In this document: one piece after another, positions 39,766-50,272 of the stretch
Numbering within the stretch: the first letter of the stretch is position 1
Layout of the letters: every line of letters begins with the position of its first letter
From: CBDATW01 sp965214965
Lineage (GTDB): Bacteria > Bacillota_I > Bacilli_A > CBDATW01
NCBI GenBank assembly: GCA_965214965.1
Contig: OZ244030.1
Span: 434,001 to 498,000, forward strand
Length of the DNA: 64,000 nucleotides
Reading direction: 5' to 3'
Translations under genes and position numbers: made by a program
The notes under the pieces: model-generated
Told to the model about the DNA's origin: nothing
The model's input: the letters and a program-made list of their open reading frames with translations, nothing else
Databases searched by the model: none

Positions 39766-40506
39766 TTATTTATAATATACCTTTTTAAGGTATAAACCAC
39801 ATGAAGGGGCTTTATAAGGTATAGCAGAGGGATCATGCGATTTTAATGCTTTTTCAATAAAGTTTTCATCAATGTTTCCCAAACCAACCTGTACTAATGT
39901 TGCAACTATTTTTCTTACCATATGTCTCAGGAAACCATTTCCGTTAACTTGTATTAATATTTTTATACCTTCTTTTTTAATGGTTATGCTGTTAATAGTT
40001 TTTTTAGTGACTATTTGGTCTTTTTTTGTTATTGTTGCAAAAGATTTAAAATCTGTTGTTTTACAGAATAATTTTGCAGCTTTTTGCATTTTTGATATAT
40101 TAAGTTTTTCATTAATATATCAATAGTAGTTATTATCTCATACTCTATCACTGCTTTCAGTTTTAATTCTGTATTGATAAGTTTTGTTTTTTGCGCTATA
40201 TCGGGCATGAAAATCATTTGAAACTTTTGAAACAGATATAACTTCAATATCTTTTGGTAAGTTTTGGTTCATTAGTTTTTTTAAAATGTTTATTTTAATT
40301 TTTAGATCCAGTTTGATTGTTGCGGTTTGCTCAAAAGCATGCACGCCTTTATCGGTTCTACCAGATCCTTGAAATTCAATTTTTCCTTTATAAAAATTTT
40401 TTAATGCTTTTGTTAGTTTGGAAACAATGGTTTCCCTACTTGGTTGCATATTTCAACCGTAATAATTTTGCCCATTATACTTAATTTTTAGAAAATAATT
40501 TTGCAT
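39766..40506 (-). CDS. truA: tRNA pseudouridine synthase A
   Basis: Makes pseudouridine at positions 38-40 of tRNA. The 246-residue protein has the catalytic aspartate in GSGRTDKGVHA (D52), FHARYSAKNKTYQYRI and NGNGFLRHMVRKIV. Several Trp are UGA. It starts one base after ecfT, as in Bacillus, where truA also ends this run. Confidence 0.96.
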
Positions 40507-40507
40507 A

Positions 40508-41317
40508 TTAAGAACCTGTTTTTATCCTTCAAATTATCATGCTTAGTAAATAAATTGTCATTAGAATGAGAATGGCAAAATCTCTTTTTTCTAAATTTAA
40601 GGTTCTATATCTTGGCCTAGAAACTTCTGGATTATAATTTTTTGATTCCATTGATAATGCTAACTCATCTGCTTTATTAAAAGAGGACACAAATAAAGGT
40701 ATTACTAATGCAATTAGTGCTTTTATTTTTGTTTTGATTCCCCCGTTAGTAAAATCTAGGCCTCTTGAAGCTTGGGCATTTGAAATTTTTTGTATTTCTT
40801 CAAAAATTGTCGGTATAAATCTTAGCGCTATTGATGTCATCATAGCAAAAACTTCTACTGGTACACCAAACTTTTTAAGGGGTTTATTTAATTTTTCTAA
40901 ACCTAATGTTAAACTCAGGGGGTTTGTGGTAGATGTTAAAATTATTGACATTGTCACAATTAAAACTACTCTTCAAAAAATAAAAACTGTTTGTGTTATA
41001 GCTTTTGTATGAATCTTAGTGTTAATTTTTGGTACTACAAACATTACTGGCCCTTCTTTAATAATGAATATGTTCAAAACCAAAAGAAACAAAAACATAA
41101 AAGTTAAAGGTTTTATTGATTTTGCTACACGCTTTAGTTTTACATTACCTAAGATAATTGCAACAAAGAGAATTAGTGTCATTAAAGCAAAAGATGTTAA
41201 TGTGGCTTTTATAAAAAGTCCGGCCATTAAAAATATTAAAGATATAACTTTTGTTCTTGGGTCTAATTTATGAATAAAAGTTGTATCTGGAATGTATTGT
41301 CCAAATTGCATATCCAT
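40508..41317 (-). CDS. ecfT: ECF transporter transmembrane protein EcfT
   Basis: Membrane coupling subunit of energy-coupling factor vitamin transporters. The 269-residue protein has the N-terminal HKLDPRTKVI, five to six helices, and the coupling-helix motifs QASRGLDF and ESKNYNP that bind the ATPases. Trp residues near the middle and end are UGA. It starts one base after ecfA2. It would serve BioY (3494-4039) and other S-components elsewhere. Confidence 0.95.
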
Positions 41318-41318
41318 A

Positions 41319-42182
41319 TTATTTGCCTCCTTTTGCTGTTTTTATATATTCAACTATTTGTTTTGCTTCATTAAAATGGAAAGGAACATTAATTCCTGTT
41401 ATTTTTTTTATTTTTTTAATAAAACCAATGTGTTTAGGCATTGCAATAGAATTAAGAGATAAAAATTCCTCGTTATCGAAAAGAGTTTCAGGGGTTCCAG
41501 AAAACGCAACCTGACCTCTATTTAGAAGTGTAACAACATCTGAATATTTCCAAACATCATCCATATTGTGTGTTACCAAAATTATTGTCATTCCTTCTTT
41601 GTGTAATTTTTTAAAAATTTCCATAATTTCTTTTTTACCTGCTGGGTCTAGCCCGGCAGTAGGTTCATCAATAACAAGAACTTCTGGTTGGATAGCTAAA
41701 ATACTAGCAATAGCTACTCTTCTTTTTTGACCACCAGATAATTCGAAAGGAGACTTTTGCAAAAAATCTTCTGTCAAGCCAACTAATTTAATATATTTTT
41801 TTGCTAAGGATTTGGCCTCTTCTTCTGAAACTCCAAAATTTCTCGGTCCAAACATAATTTCTTTTTCAATAGTTTCAGAAAATAATTGTAATTCAGGAAA
41901 TTGGAAAACAATAGAGTTATTTTTTCGGATTTTTAAAAGCTCTTGCTGAGCTAATGATGTTTTTTTAATTAAATATCCGCTTGTGATTACTTCTCCATAT
42001 GTAGCTTTTAATAAACCATTAATATGTTGTATAAGAGTAGACTTCCCAGAACCTGTATGACCAATTATTGTATGTCAAATGCCCTCTTCGAAATTTATGC
42101 TGATGTTTTTTATAGCAACTCTTTCCAACTTGGTATCCTGCATATAAATATGAGTTGCATTTTTAAAAATTACTTTAGACAT
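41319..42182 (-). CDS. ecfA2: ECF transporter ATP-binding protein EcfA2
   Basis: Second ATPase of the shared ECF module. The 287-residue protein has GHTGSGKSTL, the Q-loop FQFPELQLFSET, the signature LSGGQKRRVAIA, Walker B VLVIDEPTAGLDP and H-switch LVTHNMDDV. The Q-loop FP(E)xQLF is typical of EcfA2. A Trp codon before HTIIGHTGSG is UGA. Its ATG overlaps the end of ecfA1 by 13 bases. Confidence 0.96.
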
Positions 42183-42985
42183 GATAAAATCTCCTCTTCA
42201 TCAATAGTTTTTTTATCACAAATTTCTTGAGCAAATAATTCTTGGGAAACCTTAGCAATAAATGGCGCGTCAAGATTTAAAGACCTTAATTTATCAATAT
42301 TGAAAACAATTTCTTCAGGCGCATCATCAAATTTAATTTTACCTTTTTCTATTATAACCAATCTGTCTGATCAAAGTGTTTCTTCCATATTATGCGTTAT
42401 ATTAATAATAGTAATTTTTTGTTCTTTGTGAATTTTTTTGATTAATTTATTAACTTCTCTTACTCCTTTTGGATCTAACATTGAAGTCGATTCATCAAAA
42501 ATAATTATTTTAGGTGAAATAGCAATTACTCCTGCGATGGCTACTTTTTGTTTTTGACCTCCTGATAACTTATGTGGTGCCGCTTCTATAAAATCATTCA
42601 TATTCACTTTTGTCAAAACTTCAGTAATTATATCTTTCATTTCTTCTGGTTTAAAAAAGTGATTTTCTAATCCGAAAGCAATATCATCTTCTACAGTTGC
42701 CCCAACAAATTGTGAATCTGGATTTTGAAAAACTACCGATATCATTTTTCTTATATCGAAAATATTTTCTTCATTATATTCTTTTCCAAAAATTAAGACT
42801 TCACCTTTGTTAGGATTAGTTAATCCAGCCATTATTTTAGAAATAGTAGATTTGCCTGATCCATTGTGACCTAACAATGAAACTCATTGTCCTTCATAAA
42901 TAGATAAAGAAAGGTTTTCCAGAATGTATTCTGAATTTTCTTTATATTTAAAAGATACATTTTTTAATTCTAATGCTTTTTTCAT
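42170..42985 (-). CDS. ecfA1: ECF transporter ATP-binding protein EcfA1
   Basis: First ATPase of the ECF module. The 271-residue protein has LGHNGSGKSTI, the Q-loop FQNPDSQFVGATVEDDIAFG typical of EcfA1, signature LSGGQKQKVAIA, Walker B IIIFDESTSMLDP (serine in place of the usual proline) and ITHNMEE. It heads ecfA1-ecfA2-ecfT-truA after rplQ, separated from it by about 90 bases with a terminator. Confidence 0.96.
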
Positions 42986-43058
42986 CCATTATATTTTATC
43001 ATAATAAAAAAAGCCTTATAGGTATTTTGTTATTAACATAGATTCATATTTTAAAAAA

Positions 43059-43072
43059 ACACCTTACGGTGT
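43059..43072 (-). terminator. Terminator after rplQ
   Basis: ACACC-GTAA-GGTGT followed by seven T on the minus strand, six bases after rplQ, ending the ribosomal supercluster. Confidence 0.85.
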
Positions 43073-43077
43073 AGTTT

Positions 43078-43437
43078 TTATAAAAATTCAATTAGACAGA
43101 TTGGAGCATTATCTCCTCTTCTGTTTTTAACTTTAAGAACTCTTGTATATCCGCCTGAACGGTCTTTGTATTTAGGGGCAATTTCATCAAAAAGTTTTTT
43201 AACAGCTTTTACATTATTTGCATCTGTTTCGCTTCTTAAAAATTTTGCTGCTTCTCTTCTTGCGGCAACTGTTCCTTTTTTACCAAAAGTTACCAAACGG
43301 TCAAGAATTGCTTTAAGTTTTTTTGCTTTATATTCTGTTGTTTGGATTCTTCCATAAAGAATAACATCAGTAGCCAAGTTACGCATAACACTTTTTTCTC
43401 ATGCAGCGTCTTGTCCTTGTTTTTGAATATATGACAT
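43078..43437 (-). CDS. rplQ: 50S ribosomal protein L17
   Basis: L17, 119 residues, near the exit tunnel. It has MRNLATDVILYGRIQTTEYKAKK and GGYTRVLKVKNRRGDNAPICLIE. The true start is MSYIQKQG at 43435-43437; the AAW of the first lines uses UGA. Located 13 bases after rpoA, as in Firmicutes. Confidence 0.96.
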
Positions 43438-43450
43438 ATCTTTTTACCTC

Positions 43451-44395
43451 CTATTTAATTTCAAACCCTAGTTCTTCAAGTTTTTCTACAACTTCATGAA
43501 CTGATTTTTTACCTAAGTTTTTAGTTTCAGTAAGTTGTGCAAGTGAAAGTTTTGAAATATCTTCTATTCTTTCATGCCCTGCACGTTTTAGGGCATTATA
43601 TGATCTTTGTGATAGATCAAGCTCTTCTAATGTAGTGTTTAGAATTTGTTGCATCTTGTTATCTTGTTGCGATGTCTCTTGGATAACTGAGCTGTGTTCT
43701 TCTAGAGAGTCGATATCTGTAAGAAGAATGTAGTGTGAAATTAAAATATCTGCTGCTTGCTCAAGAGCTTTTTTAGCTGAAATTGCACCCGAAGTTTTAA
43801 TATCTAGAACAATTTCTTCCATAATGTCAATTTTTTGTGTATTAATTTCATTAATTTCAAAGTTAGCTGATTCAACAGGCGAGAAGTTTGCATCCATTGC
43901 AATGAACCCTATAGATTCAGCATACGATTTGTTTTCCTCTGCACGCGCATAACCGCGCCCTTTTGCAACGATTAGCTCAATATCTAGAACTCCGCCTTTT
44001 TCTAGGTTTGCAATTTCTAGATCTTTTGAGATTAGTTCTGCATTAGCTGGGACTTCAAATTCTTTTGCGGTTACTTTGCCTGTTTTTGTTGTTTTAAGTT
44101 TTAATGTGATAGCTTCATCACCTTCAAACTCTACTACTAAATTTTTAAGGTTCAGAATTATGTTTACTACATCTTCTTCTACACCTTCTAGTGCTTGAAA
44201 CTCATGTTTTGCACCTGCTATTTTAACTGCTACTGGAGCTGGTGATTCAATTGAAGAAATAAGTGTTCTTCTTAGGGAGTTTGCAATTGTTGTTCCATAA
44301 CCTCTTGAAAGATTAGAAATAACAAATGTTCCTTGAGTATCATTTGCTGTAAGACTTTTAGTTATAAAAGTTGGTTTTTCAAATACTTTTTTCAT
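43451..44395 (-). CDS. rpoA: RNA polymerase subunit alpha
   Basis: Alpha assembles RNA polymerase and its C-terminal domain contacts promoters. The 314-residue protein has the NTD motif GYGTTIANSLRRTLISSI and a CTD with LSQRSYNALKRAGHERIEDI and NLGKKSVHEVVEKL. There are no UGA codons. It lies between rpsK and rplQ. Confidence 0.98.
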   Translation of the reverse strand: MKKVFEKPTFITKSLTANDTQGTFVISNLSRGYGTTIANSLRRTLISSIESPAPVAVKIAGAKHEFQALEGVEEDVVNIILNLKNLVVEFEGDEAITLKLKTTKTGKVTAKEFEVPANAELISKDLEIANLEKGGVLDIELIVAKGRGYARAEENKSYAESIGFIAMDANFSPVESANFEINEINTQKIDIMEEIVLDIKTSGAISAKKALEQAADILISHYILLTDIDSLEEHSSVIQETSQQDNKMQQILNTTLEELDLSQRSYNALKRAGHERIEDISKLSLAQLTETKNLGKKSVHEVVEKLEELGFEIK

Positions 44396-44409
44396 ATCTT
44401 ACCTCTAAA

Positions 44410-44781
44410 TTAATTTCTTTTTCTTTTTGGTGGGCGACAACCATTGTGTGGGATTGCTGAAACATCAGAAATTTTTGTAACTGTAATACCTGCTGCTTGG
44501 ATTGATCTAACAGCAGCTTCTCTACCTTGACCAGCACCTTTTACTTGCACTGATACTTCAGCAACGCCATGCTCTTTTGCTTTTTCAGCAGCTGATTTAG
44601 CAGCTAATTGAGCTGCAAATGGCGTAGATTTTTTAGAACCTTTATAGCCAATTGCACCAGATGAAGATCACGCTAAAGCATTTCCTTCAAGGTCTGTAAA
44701 TGTAACAATTGTGTTATTAAATGTTGCATGCACATGTGCTATGCCTTTAGGTACATTTTTCTTTACTTTTCTTTTTGCCAT
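44410..44781 (-). CDS. rpsK: 30S ribosomal protein S11
   Basis: S11, 123 residues, lines the mRNA channel at the platform. It has IAHVHATFNNTIVTFTDLEG, SSGAIGYKGSKKSTPFAAQ, GRE-AVRSIQAAG and the end PHNGCRPPKRKRN. The Trp before SSSGAIG is UGA. It follows rpsM by 13 bases. Confidence 0.97.
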
Positions 44782-44794
44782 TTTTACTTACCTC

Positions 44795-45160
44795 TTATTT
44801 TTTCTTTCCTGCAATTGCAACTCTAGGGCCTTTTCTTGTTAGGGCATTGTTTTTTGTTTTTTGCCCTCTGACTGGTAAACCTTTTTTATGTCTTTGTCCA
44901 CGGTAACAGTTAATTTCCATTAGACGTTTTATGTTGAAGGCAACTTCTCTTCTTAAGTCTCCTTCGTGTGAATATTTAGCTGCTTCTTCTCTAATAGCGT
45001 TAATTTGATCATCACTTAGATCTTTAACTCTTGTTGATTCATCAACTTCTGCAGCTTCAAGAATTTTCTTTGATGTTGTTTTTCCAATTCCAAAGATATA
45101 AGTTAGTGATATCACAACTCTTTTATCTTTTGGAATATCAATTCCTAGAACTCTAGCCAT
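44795..45160 (-). CDS. rpsM: 30S ribosomal protein S13
   Basis: S13, 121 residues, bridges the 30S head to the 50S. It has ARVLGIDIPKDKRV, TYIFGIGKTTSKKIL, the helix-two-turn-helix, and the basic end LPVRGQKTKNNALTRKG. Confidence 0.98.
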   Translation of the reverse strand: MARVLGIDIPKDKRVVISLTYIFGIGKTTSKKILEAAEVDESTRVKDLSDDQINAIREEAAKYSHEGDLRREVAFNIKRLMEINCYRGQRHKKGLPVRGQKTKNNALTRKGPRVAIAGKKK

Positions 45161-45174
45161 ATTTTATTCCTTTC

Positions 45175-45288
45175 TTATCCTTGTCTTTGTTTATGTTTTG
45201 GTGTTTTGCATATAACCATCACACGTTTTTTTCTTTTAATTACTCTGCAGTTATTACAGATTTTCTTTACTGAAGCTCTAACTTTCAT
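45175..45288 (-). CDS. rpmJ: 50S ribosomal protein L36
   Basis: L36, 37 residues, the zinc form: CNNC...C...H (MKVRASVKKICNNCRVIKRK, then VICKTPKHKQRQG). Start at 45286-45288 follows AAGGAG. Order infA-rpmJ-rpsM is conserved. Confidence 0.97.
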   Translation of the reverse strand: MKVRASVKKICNNCRVIKRKKRVMVICKTPKHKQRQG

Positions 45289-45304
45289 AGCTTACTCCTT
45301 TTTT

Positions 45305-45520
45305 TTATTTATGTCTATATGAAATTCTTCCTCTAGTTAAATCATATGGTGACATTTCTAAATCTACTTTATCTCCCAAAACAATTCTGATGTTAAACTT
45401 TCTCATTTTACCTGAAAGTGTTGCATCAACAATTGCTCCATTTTCTAATTTGACTTTAAATTTTGTTCCAGGTAGTACGTTAACTACTTTTCCTGGTACT
45501 TCAATTACATCCTTAGCCAT
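45305..45520 (-). CDS. infA: Translation initiation factor IF-1
   Basis: IF-1 binds the A site of the 30S during initiation. The 71-residue OB-fold protein has GKVVNVLPGTKFKVKLENG, GKMRKFNIRIVLGDKVDLEMSPYDLTRGRI. Its ATG overlaps the last codons of map by eight bases. Confidence 0.97.
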   Translation of the reverse strand: MAKDVIEVPGKVVNVLPGTKFKVKLENGAIVDATLSGKMRKFNIRIVLGDKVDLEMSPYDLTRGRISYRHK

Positions 45521-46300
45521 TGATGACCTCCTTTTGATCCAGTGAAGTTAGGATTTTATATCCTTTTTTAGTAATTTCAATTGTGTGCTCATAATGAGCT
45601 GCTGGTGTTTTATCAACAGAAATAGCAGTCCATTTATCTTCAGCAATATTTATCTCTTTGGCCCCTAAGATAACTATTGGTTCAATAGCAATGGTGTCAC
45701 CAGCTTTTAAGGTTTCACCTTCGCCTTTTTTACCAATATTGTAAATATATGGTGCTTCATGAAGACTTCTTCCAATCCCGTGCCCCGAGAACTCTTCAGG
45801 AATACTCATATTATTTTTATACACATAAGAACAGATTTCATGTGAAATATCTCCCACTTTTATTCCGTCTTTTACTACAGCAAGCGCTCTATACAAAGCA
45901 GCCTCTGTTACTTCCATCAATTTCTTCTTATCGTGGGAGATGTGACCCACAGCGTATGTTTTTGCAGTGTCGGAATTTCAACCGTTAACTTTAGCCCCAA
46001 CATCTATAGAAACTATGTCTCCTTCTTTTAGAATGTAGTCACGAGGAACTCCGTGTACTACCTCCTCATTTACAGATATACAAGTTGCATATTCATAATC
46101 GTAGATTCCTTTAAAAGCTGCTGTGGCTCATTAGACTCTATAACTTTAACCGCTTCTTTTTCTAAATCTAAAGTATTAATACCTGGTTTTATTATTTGAC
46201 TTATTTTGTCATGAACTTTAGCAGCTATAATTCCTGCTTGAGCCATATAAATTTGTTTTTCTTTTAGATTAACTATTGATAGCGTTGACAATTTTTTCAT
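45513..46300 (-). CDS. map: Methionine aminopeptidase, interrupted by a one-base deletion
   Basis: Removes the initiator methionine. All five metal ligands are present downstream: SIDVGA, SDTAKTYAV, GHGIGRSLHE, IAIEP and YEHTIEIT. However the frame changes at 46129/46130: the first part reads VIESNEPQQ, while AAFKGIYDYEYATCISVNEE continues in another frame. Adding one G would restore ESNGATAAFKG, the normal family sequence, so one G-C pair is missing. This could be a sequencing error, a true inactivation or recoding. The start is uncertain: ATG 46298-46300 lies within the end of adk and no clear SD is seen. Confidence 0.85.
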
Positions 46301-46922
46301 AATTTTCTTCAAGGCTTCCTATTGAAGTATCTATTTCAAGAATGGAGACTTTATTCTTATAAAAATCAATTAACGGCAATGTTGCTTTCTCATACTCTTG
46401 TAACCTGTTTGCAACAAATTCTTCGTTGTCATCTTGTCTTTGATAAAGTTCTCCATTACATTTGTCGCATTTACCCTCTACTTTAGATGGAAAATTTTTA
46501 ATGTTATAAACTTGGCCACAGTCTTTACACAACCTTCTGTTACATATTCTGTCAATAATTATTGATTCTGGTGTGTTTAATCAAATAATCAAATCAATTT
46601 GTCTTTTGATTTCTGCCAGTAGTTCAATAGTTTTTGAAGCTTGGTGTAGATTCCTTGGGTATCCATCAAGTAATGTGATAAAATTTTTAACATCTTCTTT
46701 TTGGAGTCTTAACCTTAGCATTTCATCAGTGATTTCATCAGGAACTAAAATTCCTTTTTCGATATATTTTAATGCTTCTATTCCTACTGGTGTTTTAAAT
46801 TTTATATTTTCTCTAAAAATATCTCCTGTAGCTATATGGCAAATTGGCAAATCCTTTTTTAATAACTGAGCAAAAGTGCCTTTACCTGTACCTGGAGCGC
46901 CCATAATTAGAATTGATTTCAT
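46269..46922 (-). CDS. adk: Adenylate kinase
   Basis: Interconverts ATP, ADP and AMP. The 217-residue protein has the P-loop GAPGTGKGTFAQ, HIATGDIFR, LLDGYPRNLHQA and the zinc LID with CKDCGQVYNIK...CDKC. I chose ATG 46920-46922 over an ATG nine bases upstream because it is at better distance from GGAG. The Trp after QIDLII is UGA. It starts two bases after secY. Confidence 0.96.
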
Positions 46923-46924
46923 GA

Positions 46925-48247
46925 TTATCATTCTCCTTTTTCTAGTTTTGCTCTAATCTCTTCATCACTTTGCTCTTGCCCGCCGAAACCTTCATAAGAA
47001 GCTTGGAATAGTTGGCCTTTAATTTGTCTATATGTTTCAAGTGCAACACCAGCAACAATAATCATAGAAGAACCACCAATTGATAAAGGTGCTGAAACTT
47101 TAATTACATTAGATATCAAAACTGGCAATGCAGCTACAAACAGAAGGAAAAGCCCTCCAAAAAATGCCATTCTTTTAATGATTCTTGCTATATATTTTTT
47201 AGTTTCTTTCCCTGGTCTAATGCCTGGGATAAATGAAGATGAGTTTGCAAGATTATCAGCTAGTTCTTCTGGGTTAACTGCTAAGAATGCTTGGAAATAT
47301 GTAAAACCAAAAATCATTAATAAGAATGTAGTATATGCTACAGGGTTTTGGAAGTTAAATGTTTTCGTTATTCAAGCAGTTGTTTTGCTATCTGGTAAAT
47401 AAGATGCAATTGCTGCAGGTGCCAGCAACATAGATGATGCAAAGATAATTGGTATTACACCTGCTATGTTCACTTTTAATGGGAGGTATGAAACTTCTTC
47501 CTTTCTTTTAATATCATATGATTGTGAATATTGTACTGGTATTTTTCTTTCAGATTGATCAAAAAATACTAGGAAAGAGATTAAGAAGTATCAAGCAACC
47601 ATGTAAAATGAGAAGTTTAGAATTCCAGTAAACAGTTCTTGTGCAGAATCACCTACTACAAATATTTGGAAAGTTTGTAATAGTTGGTATGGCAGTGAAG
47701 CGACAATTCCTGAGAAAATAATTATGGAGAGCCCGTTCCCAATTCCTTTTTCAGAAATTTTATCACCAATGAATACTGTGATCATAGCACCTGTTACTAG
47801 AATGATCATTACATATATGAACTGCGTAGAATTAAGAGTAATGATGCCTTGGTTTACCATTCCTTTTGTAAGGGCAAATCCTTGCAGTACTGAAAGTGCA
47901 AGGGTTAGTTTTTTTGTAATAGCTGCAAGAGCCTTTTTACCATTTTCTCCTGATTTTAGATGTTCCTTTCATGGAGAAATAACATCTTGGGCCAAAAGTT
48001 GAACCACAATTGAAGAAGTAATGTAAGGTGATACCCCTAGGGCAAATACTGAAAACTTTTTAAGAGCTCCTCCCCCTAACATGTTAACTAATCCTAGAAA
48101 CGAATTAGTATCAAATGAGTTTTGAATAGCTACACCTGGAATAGTGATTGATGCCCCAAACCTGAACACAATCAAAAGCCCTAATGTGTAAAACATTTGC
48201 TTTCTTAATTGTGCGTTTTTTAAAATTGATACTATCGTTTTAATCAT
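46925..48247 (-). CDS. secY: Preprotein translocase subunit SecY
   Basis: Channel of the Sec translocon. The 440-residue protein has ten helices, PGVAIQN, the plug region, ALGVSPYITSSIVVQLL, GIGNGLSIIIFSGI and IRPGKETKKYI. Several Trp, including the last residue (...LEKGEW), use UGA. It follows rplO by three bases and is followed by adk. Confidence 0.98.
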
Positions 48248-48250
48248 AGT

Positions 48251-48691
48251 TTATTTTACCTCTACTTTTCCTCCAGCTTTTTCAATAGCTGCTTTGGCAG
48301 AGTCTGAAACCGCATCAACTTTAACTATAAGTTTTTTTGTAAGTTTTCCTCTACCAAGAATTTTGATTGATTTAGTTGATTTTTTAATTAAGTTTGCTTT
48401 TAATAATGCTTTAAAGTCAACTGTTGAACTATTTTTGAAGTTTGCTTCAAGTGTGTCGAGGTTAATTGGAGTAAATTCTTTGCTGTTAAAATTTTTGAAA
48501 CCAAATTTTGGAATTCTTCTGAATAGTGGAGTTTGACCTCCTTCAAATCCTGGTCTTACTCCACCACCTGATCTAGCTTTTTGTCCTTTTTGTCCTCTAC
48601 CTGATGTTTTACCAGTTCCCGAACCTGGTCCTCTACCTATCCTTTTTTTATCTTGACGTTTAAATGAGGATTTTAATTCATGTAATTTCAT
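48251..48691 (-). CDS. rplO: 50S ribosomal protein L15
   Basis: L15, 146 residues, with the glycine-rich RIGRGPGSGTGKTSGRGQKGQKARSG segment, GFEGGQTPLFRRIPKFGF, and the C-terminal IKILGRGKLTKKL. Start at 48689-48691 follows AAGGAG inside the end of rpsE. There is no rpmD (L30) between rpsE and rplO; that gene is also missing in other mycoplasmas. Confidence 0.97.
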   Translation of the reverse strand: MKLHELKSSFKRQDKKRIGRGPGSGTGKTSGRGQKGQKARSGGGVRPGFEGGQTPLFRRIPKFGFKNFNSKEFTPINLDTLEANFKNSSTVDFKALLKANLIKKSTKSIKILGRGKLTKKLIVKVDAVSDSAKAAIEKAGGKVEVK

Positions 48692-48692
48692 A

Positions 48693-49343
48693 TTATAACT
48701 CCTTAACATCTTTGTCTCTTAGAGCTGCGACTTCTTTTCTTGATTTTAGGTTTGCTAACCCATCAAATGTTGCTCTAACAACGTTGATAGGTGTTTTCGA
48801 TCCTTGAACTTTTGAATAAATGTTTTTAACTCCTACTAATTCTAACACTGAACGAGCAGCTGAACCAGCAATAACTCCTGTACCTTCAGGGGCATTTTTT
48901 AAGAACACTTGTCCTGATCCTGCTTTACCTGTAATTGGGTGAGGTATTGTATCTCCTTTAACTAGTGGGATTGTGATAACATTTTTTTGTGCTTGTTGGA
49001 TAGCTTTTTTAATAGCTGCTGGAACTTCTGATGCTTTAGCAATTGCATATCCTACCTTACCTTTTTTGTCTCCAACAACAACTAAGGCGTTAAATGACAT
49101 TCTACGTCCTCCTTTTGTTGTTTTTGAAACACGGTTAATTGCAACGACTTGTTCTTGATAAGGAGATTCTCTTCTTGGTCCACGACCCCTGGCTCCTTTG
49201 CGACCTTTTCTATCGAATTTTTTAAATGGTTTTCTTTCTTTATCTTTTCTAGCGAAAGGTTTTCTGCCTGATGTAGTAGCAGCATTATCTCCGGCTGGTT
49301 TTACAGCTGGAAGAGTTTTTTCAATGTTTGTGTTTGTTTCCAT
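48693..49343 (-). CDS. rpsE: 30S ribosomal protein S5 with basic N-terminal extension
   Basis: S5 takes part in decoding accuracy. The body (from about residue 60) has EQVVAINRVSKTTKGGRRMSFNALVVVGD, GVIAGSAARSVLELVGVKNI and the end KEVAALRDKDVKEL. About 60 extra N-terminal residues rich in Lys, Arg and Gly (PFKKFDRKGRKGARGRGPRR) precede it, giving 216 instead of about 165. Similar tails are known in mycoplasmas. No UGA. Confidence 0.97.
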   Translation of the reverse strand: METNTNIEKTLPAVKPAGDNAATTSGRKPFARKDKERKPFKKFDRKGRKGARGRGPRRESPYQEQVVAINRVSKTTKGGRRMSFNALVVVGDKKGKVGYAIAKASEVPAAIKKAIQQAQKNVITIPLVKGDTIPHPITGKAGSGQVFLKNAPEGTGVIAGSAARSVLELVGVKNIYSKVQGSKTPINVVRATFDGLANLKSRKEVAALRDKDVKEL

Positions 49344-49353
49344 GATTTACCTC

Positions 49354-49698
49354 TTAAAATTTTAGACCTTTCTCTTTTGCAGCTTCAGCTAACGCTTTAA
49401 CTCTGCCATGGAATAAGTTTCCACCTCTATCAAATACCACTGTTGTGATTTTTGCTTTTTTAGCAGCTTGGGCAATAGCTTCTCCAACTTTTTTAGCGGC
49501 CTCGATATTTCCGCCATTTTTAATTTTTAGTGATACAGTTGATGCTGCAGCTAATGTTTTGTGAGCTGAGTCATCAATAATTTGAGCTTCTATGTTTTTT
49601 AGTGAACGGAAAATGCATAGTCTTGGTTTGTCCGTAGTACCGATAACATTTTGTCTAATACGACCTTTTCTTTTAATACGTGCTTTGGTTCTATTCAT
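49354..49698 (-). CDS. rplR: 50S ribosomal protein L18
   Basis: L18 binds 5S rRNA. The 114-residue protein has KARIKRKGRIRQNVIGTTDKPRLCIFRS and VVFDRGGNLFHGRVKALAEAA. It lies between rplF and rpsE with short spacers. Confidence 0.97.
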   Translation of the reverse strand: MNRTKARIKRKGRIRQNVIGTTDKPRLCIFRSLKNIEAQIIDDSAHKTLAAASTVSLKIKNGGNIEAAKKVGEAIAQAAKKAKITTVVFDRGGNLFHGRVKALAEAAKEKGLKF

Positions 49699-49710
49699 GT
49701 TATTACCTTA

Positions 49711-50250
49711 CTATTTACCAGCTGTCTTACCGACTTTTCTGATAATGTGTTCTCCTTTGTATTTAATTCCTTTCCCTTTATATGGTTCAGGTTTTTTTCA
49801 TGCTCTAATCACTGCGGCTGTTTCACCTACAAGTTGTTTGTCAATTCCTTCAACAACAATTTCTGTTGTTGATGGTGTTGTAATTGTGATCCCAACTGGT
49901 GTTTCTATGTTAACATTGTGCGAGAATCCAACTGACATATTTAGGGTAGTACCTTTCATTGCAACTTTGTAACCGACTCCAGATACTTCTAGTTCTTTTT
50001 TGAAACCTTTTGTAACTCCTTCAAGCATTCCAGCAATTAATGAGTTGTAAGTTCCGTGTAATTGTTTTGTTTGTTTTTCTTCATTTGATCTAATTGTTGT
50101 GATTTTGTTATCTTTAACTTCTACTTTAATAACTTCTTTAATTTTTTGCTCTAATGAACCTTTTGGTCCAGTTACTTTAACTAATGTTGGTTGAACTTCA
50201 ACCTTTACTCCATCGGGAATTGTAAGTATTCTATTTCCAATTCTTGACAT
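49711..50250 (-). CDS. rplF: 50S ribosomal protein L6
   Basis: L6, 179 residues, near the factor-binding site. It has MSRIGNRILTIPDGVKV, GSLEQKI, GVGYKVAMKG, GFSHNVNIETP and the end KPEPYKGKGIKYKGE. The Trp in the AVIRAWKKPEPYKGKG region is UGA, so the C-terminal 26 residues are lost under the standard code. Confidence 0.97.
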
Positions 50251-50272
50251 AATATACTTTTATACTTTCTTA

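Noticed and set aside
46070..46312. An independent 80-residue gene upstream of map
   Set aside because: Its sequence is the N-terminal part of methionine aminopeptidase; the end is an artefact of the one-base deletion.
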